Part shown: positions 8,096 through 16,734 of the stretch, in pieces
How the letters are laid out: every line of letters begins with the position of its first letter
How positions within the stretch are numbered: the stretch's first letter is position 1
Assembly (NCBI GenBank): GCA_002495065.1
Contig: DADT01000070.1
Span: 2,737 to 48,293, forward strand
From: Methanoregula sp. UBA471
GTDB taxonomy: Archaea > Halobacteriota > Methanomicrobia > Methanomicrobiales > Methanospirillaceae
Direction: 5' to 3'
DNA length: 45,557 nt
The notes under the pieces: generated by a model
The model's input: the letters and a program-made list of their open reading frames with translations, nothing else
What the model was told of the DNA's origin: nothing
Database searches by the model: none
Program-made: the position numbers and the translations under genes

Positions 8096-8677
8096 TCACA
8101 GGACATTCATTGATAAGATCATAGCAGGGACTGTCCTCGATATGGGTAATGCGGCACCGCCAGGTGGTCTTACCTCAATATTCACGGTGGCACCTCCGGA
8201 AACCGGCTTGACCCTGAAGGAGATATCGACCTCGTCACCGGGGAGGAGGGCAGTGACCGCGTTGCCACCAATTGTGGTAGTAAAAATACTGGTCGAATCT
8301 CTCGTGCCCCGCACGAGGGTTACCGGGTCATTGTCCTGTGCAGAGAAGACAATTTCCGTCCGGGTCAGGTCGACAGCTGATCCATGGGCCGGCAGACCCA
8401 GGGAGAACGTAATCGTATCAATTCCCCGCAAGGGATCGGAAGACAGTGCATAGACATTCCCTGCCAGCTGAATATCTCCCGTGGATTGAGTGGGTTGCAG
8501 CGTGGGAGCAGGTACAGGAGATGTTGTCGCCGCCGGTAAAGAGGTAACGGGGATGGGACCTTCAGATCCCCCGGGGGTCATGGTACAACCCAGAGTCATA
8601 ATGCATGAAACCAGTACCAGCGAAACACAGATAGTTTTAATGGAAATTATCGATCCGGACACTTCACTACACCCCAT
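8096..8677 (-). CDS. Secreted lipoprotein with archaellin-like domain
   Basis: This 193-residue protein has a hydrophobic signal (IKTICVSLVLVSCIMTLG) followed by Cys at a lipobox-like position (LGCTMTPGG), a Pro/Thr/Ser-rich linker to about residue 65, and a C-terminal beta domain. Segments such as RGIDTITFSLGLPAHGSAVD and VNIEVRPPGG resemble the outer beta domain of archaellins and related type IV pilins. No archaellum genes are nearby and the N-terminus is not a class III signal peptide. It is therefore more likely an anchored surface protein than a filament subunit; that is inference. Confidence 0.6.
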   Translation of the reverse strand: MGCSEVSGSIISIKTICVSLVLVSCIMTLGCTMTPGGSEGPIPVTSLPAATTSPVPAPTLQPTQSTGDIQLAGNVYALSSDPLRGIDTITFSLGLPAHGSAVDLTRTEIVFSAQDNDPVTLVRGTRDSTSIFTTTIGGNAVTALLPGDEVDISFRVKPVSGGATVNIEVRPPGGAALPISRTVPAMILSMNVL

Positions 8678-9307
8678 TCCACTACTTTACTATTTTACCA
8701 TTATGCCCTTATAACACTTTCATTTTATTAAAAATCATTCAGAATAATTTGTAATAAAAAAAGAAATGATTATATATAATTAAAAAATTAAGCTGCAGGT
8801 CATTAAAAAATGGTTTCAGAATACGTCTCATGCGCGAGAAAGTTGACTACTGGGAGGGGCGACGTCCGGGGATTATCTTCATGACGTAACTCCCGTCCCG
8901 TGGTTGTACGCACGGTCCGGCAGATTTTGAATAACCCTGACGTCCGCTCTGCCTGGCACTTTGTATGAGATCTAATGCTGCGATGGAGATGAGTGGGATG
9001 CTCAATTATGCACAATGGAAAAGTATAGCAGAGAATAACGTTCTGGAATCTGATAGGGAACCTCCTGAACAGCGTTCGGAGAGTTCCTGACGGGCATTAA
9101 AAAACCGAATAATCAGAAATGTCCTTCACCTGATATGGATATCAGCAGCTTCCTTTAAGGAAACTACCGAATCGCTTCTTCGAGAATCTGGAAGAGGAGT
9201 AGCATCGAAAAGGGAGTCCCCCTGTGCAATCTTTAGGGGAAATTCCCTTCATAAGGAAAATTTTCCCGAAAGCAAAAGAGTGTGGTTGTTGATATCAGGT
9301 CTGTCAC
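8678..9307. other. Long intergenic spacer, AT-rich tract and possible gene remnant
   Basis: The first 120 bp (about 8690-8810) are strongly AT-rich and probably carry the promoter of the lipoprotein gene. From 8830 to 9090 the plus strand reads like broken coding sequence in one frame, ending with a 41-codon stretch from 8965 (MRSNAAMEMSGMLNYAQWKS), but three stops interrupt it and no family is recognisable. Nothing else was found. Confidence 0.3.
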
Positions 9308-9808
9308 TCAGATGATGACCTGCTTAACCTGGGGGAGTGCACGAATTTGTTCAATGACGCCCACCGGCAGGGACTCTTCAATGATAATAACAAGCTTCGG
9401 CTCTTCGACAAATTCCGGGTCAGTAACGAAGATCTGGCGGATGGATACATCATGCTGGGTCAGGATTTTGACGACGCCCCCGACAATACCCCTCTCGCGT
9501 GCATTTTTCGGAAGAATGGTTACAACAAAAAACCCCAGGGATTCTGCAACTCTGGAAAGGTCCGGCGTCGCCCGCATATTCAGGAAGATATCGCGGAGGA
9601 CTGGGCGTTTGAGGATGCGATGTGCAGTGGAGTCGACGACCCGGCGATCCGATCCGATTACCTTGGCCACCGCGGTTGCAGGCACCTCAATCCCATTACA
9701 ACTGATCCGCCCGTCCCCGGTCACCCCAAAACCGTTCTCGAGCAGGAACCGCACCACCCGGGCCTGTGAAGGTGAGTCTGAAAACTCACGGATGATGTCA
9801 GACCACAT
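9308..9808 (-). CDS. ACT-domain regulator of amino-acid metabolism (COG2150-like)
   Basis: This 166-residue protein has an N-terminal winged-helix-like part (about 1-70; SPSQARVVRFLLENGFGV, SDRRVVDSTAHRIL) and a C-terminal ACT domain (about 85-166; RERGIVGGVVKILTQHDVSI, PKLVIIIEESLPVG). ACT domains bind amino acids, so a role in sensing an amino acid and adjusting transcription or an enzyme is likely for this archaeal family. The ATG at 9808 is chosen because a minus-strand TATA box lies 26 bp upstream, which would put the transcript start at this codon. A GTG at 9817 is the alternative. Confidence 0.75.
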   Translation of the reverse strand: MWSDIIREFSDSPSQARVVRFLLENGFGVTGDGRISCNGIEVPATAVAKVIGSDRRVVDSTAHRILKRPVLRDIFLNMRATPDLSRVAESLGFFVVTILPKNARERGIVGGVVKILTQHDVSIRQIFVTDPEFVEEPKLVIIIEESLPVGVIEQIRALPQVKQVII

Positions 9809-9828
9809 ACTCACCACTGGGTATGACG

Positions 9829-9840
9829 CATATAAATATA
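9829..9840 (-). promoter_or_regulatory. TATA box for ACT-domain gene
   Basis: The minus strand reads TATATTTATATG, one of the best box A matches in the window, centred 26 bp before the ATG at 9808. The spacing predicts a leaderless mRNA. Confidence 0.6.
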
Positions 9841-9992
9841 CATCTATGCAGATTCGTTGTCATCAGAGCTGTAATGACACCATTCCTGCTTGGAATGAAT
9901 GATTATCCCGGAAACTCTCCAATGTGAGAACATAAATCGCCGGACACGTGGGAAAATAAGGATATCTGTACTGAAAATTAACTTACATAAGA

Positions 9993-10000
9993 TTTTATTA
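9993..10000 (+). promoter_or_regulatory. Candidate TATA box for tRNA-Leu
   Basis: TTTTATTA lies about 35 bp upstream of the mature tRNA 5' end, so transcription would start a few bases before the tRNA. Confidence 0.4.
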
Positions 10001-10030
10001 GATAGACAACCTCTATGTTATGGCACAAAA

Positions 10031-10115
10031 GCGAGGGTAGCCAAGCCAGGTCAAAGGCGCTAGGTTGAGGGCCTAGTCTCGTAGGAGTTCTTGGGTTCGA
10101 ATCCCATCCCTCGCA
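10031..10115 (+). tRNA. tRNA-Leu, anticodon GAG
   Basis: The 85-nt gene folds as a class II tRNA. The acceptor stem GCGAGGG (10031-10037) pairs perfectly with CCCTCGC (10108-10114), with discriminator A at 10115. The anticodon stem CTAGG/CCTAG encloses loop TTGAGGG with GAG at 10067-10069. A long variable arm and the T-loop GGTTCGAATCC are present, as expected for leucine tRNA. No CCA is encoded and there is no intron. The gene stands alone. Confidence 0.95.
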
Positions 10116-10179
10116 TCTGGACACAAAGTTAAATACGCAGTTTCTTTTTAAGCCAGTCATTTCAGAACCTTTTCCGTGA

Positions 10180-10455
10180 CGTCCCCTGTCGCTCAGTTAC
10201 GTATACGCTCTCAGTCGATGGATGTATGGTGAAAACACCACGACACCAACAACAAAAACAGATGTGAAGTTCGAGCACACAGGTGGCCCGCCACCATAAC
10301 GACCCGGTCCGTATTGTTGTCAAGATCATGCAGCGGTTATCTCCGCTGGTGAAGTCAGCAGGCTCGAGGACCGCTGGCCCGCGCCGGTCTATGATATATC
10401 GGATTATGAAAACTTGGACGCAGCCCCGATCGGGAAAGCATGGATTACCGGGTGA
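10180..10455 (+). pseudogene. Decayed gene fragment downstream of tRNA-Leu
   Basis: No intact frame exists, but one frame reads ENTTTPTTKTDVKFEHTGG up to a TAA at 10297. The +1 frame reads HNDPVRIVVK, and the first frame resumes with DHAAVISAGEVSRLEDRW and ends GKAWITG at a TGA at 10453. The spliced reading has the composition of real protein, so I interpret it as a gene tail with two compensating frameshifts. I do not recognise the family. It lies directly behind a tRNA gene, a common site of integration and decay. Confidence 0.4.
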
Positions 10456-10594
10456 GCGAACTCCGAAGACCATCCCATCAAGGTCTGATCCTGCATGATT
10501 CCGGACGAGAAAGAATAGTGAAAATCCATGATACCAGCCGCTTCGTGATAACTCCCCTGTTAAAAGACATAATCCAAACGAAACAGTTATGCTC

Positions 10595-10603
10595 TTTTTA
10601 TAT
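10595..10603 (+). promoter_or_regulatory. TATA box for histidine kinase gene
   Basis: TTTTTATAT is centred about 28 bp upstream of the ATG at 10628, consistent with a leaderless transcript. Confidence 0.5.
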
Positions 10604-10627
10604 TGATCTTAATATAGGGTTTTGGAT

Positions 10628-12319
10628 ATGGGGGGGAGTAAACCGATCAGGAATGTGCTGATTCACTCGGAACGAAGACTTGCCGGTATTTTCAACCACC
10701 TTCCCGATGCAACCTTTGTGATCAACCAGGAGGGGATAGTAATTGCCTGGAATAAAGCGATTGAGGAGATGACCGGTGTTAAAGCAGACGAGATGCTGGG
10801 AAAAGGCGAGTATGAATATGCCCTGCCATTCTATGGATACCGGAGACCGATCCTTATCGACTCGATATTTGAATCAGACACCACAGTCAGGAACCACTAC
10901 ACCCTCATCAAAAGAGAAGGAAACCAAATCATAGCGGAGGTAGACCTTGTAATGCCCGGCGATCGGGCTGTCACCCTGTGGGGCAAGGTATCCACCCTGT
11001 ACGATGAAAACGGGGAGAGAATCGGAGCGATCGAATCAATCAGGGATATCACCGAACGCAAAATGGCTGATACTGCCTTGCGGGAGAACGAGCGGTTTCT
11101 GGACACTATTATCGAGAATATTCCGGACATGATCTTTGTGAAGGATTCAGCAAACCTCCTGTATGTGCGGCTCAATAAAGCCGGGGAAGAACTTCTCGGA
11201 TATTCACTGAACGAACTCCGTGGAAAGAGCGACTATGATTTCTTCCCGGAAAACGAGGCGGATTTTTTCACCAGAAGGGATCGGGAAGTCCTTCGCGATA
11301 ACCTGATGCTTGACATCCCCGAAGAGGAGATTCAGACAAAGAATAAGGGTAAAAGAATACTCCACACGAAGAAGATACCAATACGGGATGAAAATGGGAG
11401 CCCCAGGTATCTGCTCGGGATTTCCGAGGATATCACCGGACGTAAGAGGGCAGAAGATGAGCTGAGCGCCCTGTACAGGGATCTGGAGAAACGTGTCGGG
11501 GAACGGACTGCTGACCTCAATACTGCCCAGCAGGAACTGATCCTGAAAAATGAACACCTCAACGCCCTCAATCAGAAGCTCACGAATACCCGGGAAGAAC
11601 TGCAGCAAAAAATCAACAAACTCAACGTACAGGAACTCAAACTGCAGGAGACTGCAACCAGCCTCAAAGAGGCTCTTGCCCTGAAAGATATGCTCCTCTC
11701 CGAAATACACCACCGGGTCAAGAATAACCTTGCCGCCTTCATCTCGCTGATGAGCCTCAACGGTGTTTACGAAGACGCAGAAGGGAATAAGAGTCTCATG
11801 AAGGATCTCCAGAACCGGGCCAGAAGCATGGCCCTGATCCACGAGACCCTGTACAGGACCCAGAATTTCTCGAGTGTTGACATGGAGGTCTACCTGACCA
11901 CCCTTGTCGGTCAGATCGCTGCTTCCTATGCAGGAAGCAAGGAGATCTGCACGGATGTGGACGCCCGGGGAGTGGTACTTGACTTCTCCCGGGCCGCCAC
12001 GGCGGGCCTGATTATCAACGAGCTCATCACCAATTCCTTCAAGTACGCGTTCCCGCCGGCATTTGACTGCCTGGCGGTGCGAGGGGGACCCTGCACGATC
12101 CGGGTTATACTGAGATCGCACGACGGGGCTTATACACTTTCGGTGGCGGATAACGGACGGGGGCTTCCTGACCGTCTCGACCCCCTGGCATCAAAATCGC
12201 TCGGTCTCAAGCTGGTGAATTTCCTTGCCCGCCACCAGCTCCGGGCGGAGACCCGTGTCATCAGGGACAAGGGAACCGAATTTGTGTTCCGGCTGGACAC
12301 TATCGCGGGGAGACCATAA
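10628..12319 (+). CDS. PAS-PAS sensor histidine kinase (HisKA_2 type)
   Basis: This 563-residue soluble kinase has no membrane segment. Domain order: PAS 1 with PAC (about 10-140; FNHLPDATFVINQEGIVIAW), PAS 2 with PAC (about 150-275; IIENIPDMIFVKDSANLLYV), a coiled coil (about 280-355), a HisKA_2 dimerisation domain with the phospho-acceptor region EIHHRVKNNL (His361/362), then an HATPase with NELITNSFKYAF (N box) and DNGRGLP (G1). It would autophosphorylate in response to a cytoplasmic signal sensed by the PAS domains. No response regulator or receiver domain is nearby. The ATG at 10628 is preferred over a TTG at 10622. Confidence 0.88.
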   Translation: MGGSKPIRNVLIHSERRLAGIFNHLPDATFVINQEGIVIAWNKAIEEMTGVKADEMLGKGEYEYALPFYGYRRPILIDSIFESDTTVRNHYTLIKREGNQIIAEVDLVMPGDRAVTLWGKVSTLYDENGERIGAIESIRDITERKMADTALRENERFLDTIIENIPDMIFVKDSANLLYVRLNKAGEELLGYSLNELRGKSDYDFFPENEADFFTRRDREVLRDNLMLDIPEEEIQTKNKGKRILHTKKIPIRDENGSPRYLLGISEDITGRKRAEDELSALYRDLEKRVGERTADLNTAQQELILKNEHLNALNQKLTNTREELQQKINKLNVQELKLQETATSLKEALALKDMLLSEIHHRVKNNLAAFISLMSLNGVYEDAEGNKSLMKDLQNRARSMALIHETLYRTQNFSSVDMEVYLTTLVGQIAASYAGSKEICTDVDARGVVLDFSRAATAGLIINELITNSFKYAFPPAFDCLAVRGGPCTIRVILRSHDGAYTLSVADNGRGLPDRLDPLASKSLGLKLVNFLARHQLRAETRVIRDKGTEFVFRLDTIAGRP

Positions 12320-12453
12320 CCGCGGCAAGGGGTCTTACGCCTTGTTGAGCATGATGCCATGTGTCAGTAAAAATGAGAATTTTCGCGGTGAATGACTCAG
12401 TGTTTTTGACCACGCTGTATTCAGAAAAATACCGATTTTTTCGGTGACAATTT

Positions 12454-12832
12454 TCAAATCAGTTTTCTTTTTAAAAATTCAGTGAAGGCTCTCTGGTTAC
12501 GCATCGCACCTGAAGCCAAAGATGCCATCCCTCGTATCTGTTTTGCAAACATTTTATCAACGTTAAAACCGGAATTCACCGAACTCCTTTGGTATTGCTG
12601 TCAAGAGTTTCAGCAAGATCATCATCCGTCTGTCTTCAGAAATATCCGTATCAATAACCTCTTGCATATCATGCGGATATTTCATCAGATTGCTTCATAA
12701 TTCAGGAATGAGGTAAAATATCCCTTAAATGAATCCATTTGCTAATTTCAATTCCTGAATCTCCATGTATGCAGCATTTCGGATGACATATCTGCCCGTG
12801 TTATCATTAAGATCGGTATTGAGTTAGTCCAT
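12454..12832 (-). pseudogene. Degraded gene of unknown family (three stops, one frameshift)
   Basis: Read on the minus strand from the ATG at 12832, one frame gives MD, stop, LNTDLNDNTGRYVIRNAAYM and onward to ANGFI, stop, GIFYLIPEL, stop, SNLMKYPHDMQEVIDTDISE and onward to FGEFRF. Dropping one T from a run of four (near 12565) then continues NVDKMFAKQIRGMASL to KRKLI at a TGA at 12454. The reconstruction is about 125 residues. The stops are TAA, TAA and TGA, so pyrrolysine (TAG) does not explain them. AAGGT lies at ribosome-site distance before the ATG. I do not recognise the family. Confidence 0.55.
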
Positions 12833-13110
12833 TTTTTGTACCTTGTAAATACCTTCCCGCACTTCCTCAGGATTCTTCCAGAACCCGGACGTACAACCAA
12901 GCGGCGAACAGCTATCTCAAGAGATCTGCCCGGCAGAGTTCTCCGAAGTCACTGGATCCGGGTAAACGGAAATCACAGCAGTTTATTCATATACCCGAGT
13001 ACTCCGTCCGGTCCTGGTCAGGTGAAAATACCACGATAATCTGCCCCCAAAAACAAATTCAATATGATTAATAATGTAAAAAAACGAATAATCCGGAAGG
13101 AAAGAATCTG

Positions 13111-15024
13111 GTGTCGATACTTCAACTTCTGCTCTATCTCATTCTTTTTCCGCTGATCACGGCACTCTTCATGCTGGTCTCGCAAAAAGATCCCGGGCGC
13201 AAAGCGATAATTCAGCTCTCAGCTATTGCTATCGGTATAGTATCATTTCTGGTTCTTCTTTTTGGATATGACAGGGGAACGCTGATTTTTTCAATAGATC
13301 CCGATTCGGTCAGCCAGATAATGTTCTTCATCGAGCTTGTGCTTGCAGTATATATCCTCTATCTTGGTATCCGGCACCGGAAATTATTGACGGTCTTCCT
13401 GATCCTTTTACAGGCGGGTCTGCTTCTTTATTTTGAGCTGGTTTTTTCAGAAAACCTGCACATCGGGAATAACCTGTTCCTCGACCAGTTCTCAATCATC
13501 ATGGCACTGATCATCGGAATCATCGGCAGCCTGATCTGTGTCTATGCCGTTGGATATATGGAGACCTATCACCACCACCATACAGAAATCAGGGATCGGC
13601 GTAACCTCTTCTTCGGAGTTCTGTTTATTTTCCTCTCGGCCATGTTCGGGCTGGTCTTTTCGAATAACCTGCTCTGGGTATTCTTTTTCTGGGAGATTAC
13701 AACGATCTGTTCCTTCCTGTTAATCGGGTATTCGCAGTCAGAAGAGGCGACCAATAACTCGTTCCTTGCCCTTTCCATGAACCTGCTGGGCGGTGTTGCG
13801 TTCATGGCGGCATTAATCTATCTTGTCATCATCGATCCGACCGGACAGCTCCTTGGTCTCAACTTCCTCATCAGTTCCGGCAAGGCAGTTGCGCTGGTTC
13901 CTGCCGTGCTGATATGTTTTGCCGGAATCACCAAAGCAGCCCTTATGCCCTTTTCCTCATGGCTCGTCGGCGCGATGGTCGCACCGACCCCGGTTTCTGC
14001 CCTGCTCCACTCGAGTACGATGGTCAAGGCCGGCGTTTATATGATTGTGAGATTTGCACCGGTGCTTTCCGGAACCACTGAAGGTCTTATCATCGCCCTC
14101 GTTGGTGGCACCACCTTTGCCCTGGCCTCATTTATTGCGATTTCCCAGAATAATGCAAAGAAAGTTCTCGCCTATTCGACCATTGCCAATCTTGGCCTCA
14201 TCGTCGCCTGTGCCGGGGTCGGGACCTATAACCTGATGTGGGTTGCGATACTCCTGATTATTTTCCATGCAATCGCAAAGTCGCTCATGTTCCTGTGTGT
14301 CGGAACCGTTGAGCACCGCATCGGCAGCCGAAATATTGAGGATATGGGGGGACTCATCGTCCGGATGCCGAAACTCGCCATCATGATGTTCATCGGCATG
14401 GCGGGTATGTTCCTTGCTCCTTTTGGTATGGTCATCTCCAAATGGGCTGCGATTGAGGCGTTTATCATGGCACCATTCGGTTTAATCTTTATCGCGATCC
14501 TTGCATTCGGAGGGTCGGCAACCGTATTCTTCTGGAGCAAGTGGATGGGTAAAATAATCTCGGTGATGCGTGACGAGCCTGTCATCGAAGACACCGTCAA
14601 AAAAGAAAAATGGGTGGTATTGTATATCCTGACCGCCCTCGTGGTCATTGTCTGCCTGATCTTCCCCCTGATATCCTCGGTCCTTATCGAACCGTTCATT
14701 CTGAATATCTATGGCCAGACAGCCCGGCTTTCGCAGGCGAATCTCAGTATCATGCTGATGATGCTCTGCCTGTTGCTGATCATGCCGTTTTCTCTCTTAT
14801 TCTACCGGAAAGGTGCACACTACGCCCCGCCCTACATGGGCGGGAGGCCGGTTGAGGGACACATGAGGTTTTCCGGTTCGATGGGAGTGACCCGTGAACT
14901 GGTGCTCTCCAACTATTACATGACCGATCTTTTTGGGGAGGAACGGCTTTTCATGGTCGGCACATCGTTGTGCTGGGCGCTGCTCCTCTTTGCCGGTATC
15001 CTGCTGGTGGGAGTGATCCTGTGA
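13111..15024 (+). CDS. echA: Ech hydrogenase subunit A (NuoL/Mrp antiporter-like)
   Basis: This 637-residue integral membrane protein has about 15-16 hydrophobic segments and the antiporter-module signature (CFAGITKAALMPFSSWLVGA, then APTPVSALLHSSTMVKAGVY), giving the conserved lysines and histidine of NuoL/NuoM-type proton or sodium channels. In Ech hydrogenase this subunit couples ferredoxin:H+ chemistry to ion movement. The start is GTG at 13111, with GGAAGGAAAG at 13094-13103 as ribosome site. The gene heads six overlapping or closely spaced genes and its stop overlaps the echB start (GTGA). Confidence 0.92.
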   Translation: MSILQLLLYLILFPLITALFMLVSQKDPGRKAIIQLSAIAIGIVSFLVLLFGYDRGTLIFSIDPDSVSQIMFFIELVLAVYILYLGIRHRKLLTVFLILLQAGLLLYFELVFSENLHIGNNLFLDQFSIIMALIIGIIGSLICVYAVGYMETYHHHHTEIRDRRNLFFGVLFIFLSAMFGLVFSNNLLWVFFFWEITTICSFLLIGYSQSEEATNNSFLALSMNLLGGVAFMAALIYLVIIDPTGQLLGLNFLISSGKAVALVPAVLICFAGITKAALMPFSSWLVGAMVAPTPVSALLHSSTMVKAGVYMIVRFAPVLSGTTEGLIIALVGGTTFALASFIAISQNNAKKVLAYSTIANLGLIVACAGVGTYNLMWVAILLIIFHAIAKSLMFLCVGTVEHRIGSRNIEDMGGLIVRMPKLAIMMFIGMAGMFLAPFGMVISKWAAIEAFIMAPFGLIFIAILAFGGSATVFFWSKWMGKIISVMRDEPVIEDTVKKEKWVVLYILTALVVIVCLIFPLISSVLIEPFILNIYGQTARLSQANLSIMLMMLCLLLIMPFSLLFYRKGAHYAPPYMGGRPVEGHMRFSGSMGVTRELVLSNYYMTDLFGEERLFMVGTSLCWALLLFAGILLVGVIL

Positions 15025-15902
15025 TACCTGAATATCTGGTGCCCGTCATATGGGCTGGTTTGTACCTGCTCCTTGCCCCGGTTGCCGGCGGGCTTATTGC
15101 GGGTATCGACCGGAAGGTAACTGCACGGATGCAGGGGCGGGTCGGCCCACCATTGCTCCAGCCATTTTATGATGTCGCAAAACTCTTTGAAAAGGAGAAC
15201 CTCGTCGTGACGGCATCCCAGAACTTTTTCGTCTTAAGTTACCTTGTTTTTATGGCGGTTGCAGGAGCGCTTTTCTTTTCAGGAGGGGACATGCTGCTCG
15301 TCATATTCGCCTTCACCCTTTCCCATATTTTTCTTGTGCTCGGGGCGTATGCGTCCTATTCCCCATACAGTCATATCGGAGCGGAACGCGAGCTGCTCCA
15401 GATCATTGCGTATGAACCGATGATCATCCTGACAGCTGTGGGCATGTACATGGTCACCAGGAGCTTCTTTGTGAGCGCCATCGTAACATCGGATATACCT
15501 GTCATCCTGTATCTCCCCGGGGTTTTCATTGGCTATCTTATTGTGCTCACGATCAAGCTCCGGAAGTCACCGTTTGACCTCTCCACCTCACATCATGCCC
15601 ACCAGGAGCTGGTGAAGGGTGTCACCACGGATTTTGGCGGGCCCAACCTTGGCAAGATCGAGATTGCCCATTGGTACGAGTACGTCTTCTTACTGGGTGT
15701 CGTCTGGCTGTTCTTTGCATGGAATCCGGTAATTGCCGTCATGGCAATCGTCATTGCCTATTTCCTCGAGATCCTGATTGACAACACGTTTGCCCGGGTC
15801 AAATGGCAGCTCATGATCCGTAGTGCCTGGATCATTGCCGGTACCCTCGGGTTAGTAAACCTGGGGGTCTTATATTATCTCAGGATGGTGGGAGTACCAT
15901 GA
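15021..15902 (+). CDS. echB: Ech hydrogenase subunit B (NuoH-like)
   Basis: This 293-residue membrane protein of the NuoH/HyfC family carries the signatures GRVGPPLLQPFYDVAKLFEK, GAERELLQIIAYEPMI and KLRKSPFDLSTSHHAHQELV, which form the interface between the hydrogenase module and the ion channel. The GTG start at 15021 overlaps the echA stop; an upstream frame extension lies inside echA and is unlikely. It ends with an ATGA overlap onto echC. Confidence 0.92.
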   Translation: MIPEYLVPVIWAGLYLLLAPVAGGLIAGIDRKVTARMQGRVGPPLLQPFYDVAKLFEKENLVVTASQNFFVLSYLVFMAVAGALFFSGGDMLLVIFAFTLSHIFLVLGAYASYSPYSHIGAERELLQIIAYEPMIILTAVGMYMVTRSFFVSAIVTSDIPVILYLPGVFIGYLIVLTIKLRKSPFDLSTSHHAHQELVKGVTTDFGGPNLGKIEIAHWYEYVFLLGVVWLFFAWNPVIAVMAIVIAYFLEILIDNTFARVKWQLMIRSAWIIAGTLGLVNLGVLYYLRMVGVP

Positions 15903-16360
15903 CCTACCTGAAAAAATCTCCCTGGCTGCTCCACTATGATGCATCATCATGCAACGGGTGCGATATCGAGGTCCTGGCGGCGTTGACACCGTTATATGAT
16001 GTGGAGAGGTTCGGGATCATCAACACGGGCAATCCCAAGCATGCGGATATCTTTCTGGTAACCGGAAGTGTCAACACCCAGAATAAACAGGTGCTCATCA
16101 ATACCTACGAACAGATCCCGGAGCCGAAAGTGGTCATCGCCATAGGTATCTGTGCCACAAGCGGCGGAATATTCCGGGAATGCTACAATATTCTTGGAGG
16201 CATTGACAAGGTTATACCGGTGGATGTTTATGTTACCGGCTGTGCCGCACGTCCCGAGTCGATTATCGACGGGGTTGTCACCGCCCTGGGGATTCTTGAA
16301 CAAAAGAGACTGGCAATGAAAACGAAAACAAAAACAGCACGGGCGGCTGATGCCCGATGA
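15899..16360 (+). CDS. echC: Ech hydrogenase small subunit C (NuoB-like)
   Basis: This 153-residue small subunit has the four cysteines for the proximal [4Fe-4S] cluster: SSCNGCDIEVLAAL, then IGICATSGG, then VTGCAARPES. The small size and lack of a signal peptide place it in group 4 membrane-bound hydrogenases, facing the cytoplasm. It pairs with EchE. The Lys/Thr-rich C-terminus (KTKTKTARAADAR) is probably disordered. Coupled by ATGA overlaps on both sides. Confidence 0.93.
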   Translation: MTYLKKSPWLLHYDASSCNGCDIEVLAALTPLYDVERFGIINTGNPKHADIFLVTGSVNTQNKQVLINTYEQIPEPKVVIAIGICATSGGIFRECYNILGGIDKVIPVDVYVTGCAARPESIIDGVVTALGILEQKRLAMKTKTKTARAADAR

Positions 16361-16734
16361 CGTCGGAAATTCCAGAAACTGTTCCCGTAGAAACAGGGAA
16401 CCTGATAGGAAAAGTCGAGGAATTCAGGGACGGGGGTTACCGGCTCGTCCAGATCAACTGCTCAAAGATAGGGGATGTATACGAAATCAACTATTCATTT
16501 GACAAGGACTATAGGTTCAGGAATCTCCGGATCACGGTCACTGCAGACACTGAAATCCCCAGTATCTCCGGCATGTACTGGGGGGCGTTTATCTATGAAA
16601 ACGAAATGCACGACCTCTTTGGCATCCGGGTCAGGGGGATGAATATCGACTTCAAGGGCCACCTCTTCACCACTGCGGTGAAATTTCCGTTCAGCATTGC
16701 CCCGTCGACTCTCACCAAAGATGAAAAACCATGA
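16357..16734 (+). CDS. echD: Ech hydrogenase subunit D (NuoC-like)
   Basis: This 125-residue protein matches the small NuoC-like EchD subunit, with the typical MHDLFGIRVRGMNID segment and a short C-terminus ending after FPFSIAPSTLTKDEKP. It bridges small and large hydrogenase subunits and carries no cofactor. It overlaps echC and echE by 4 bp each. Confidence 0.88.
   Translation: MTSEIPETVPVETGNLIGKVEEFRDGGYRLVQINCSKIGDVYEINYSFDKDYRFRNLRITVTADTEIPSISGMYWGAFIYENEMHDLFGIRVRGMNIDFKGHLFTTAVKFPFSIAPSTLTKDEKP

Noticed and set aside
10162..10473. 103-codon minus-strand frame behind tRNA-Leu
   Set aside because: It is rich in Cys, Arg and Trp without a domain; the plus-strand decayed frame explains the same region better.
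11204..12121. 305-codon minus-strand frame
   Set aside because: It is antisense to the histidine kinase; no domain is recognisable.
12454..12832. Stop codons in the rebuilt gene as pyrrolysine or selenocysteine sites
   Set aside because: The stops are TAA, TAA and TGA, not TAG. A frameshift is also present, so decay is simpler than recoding.
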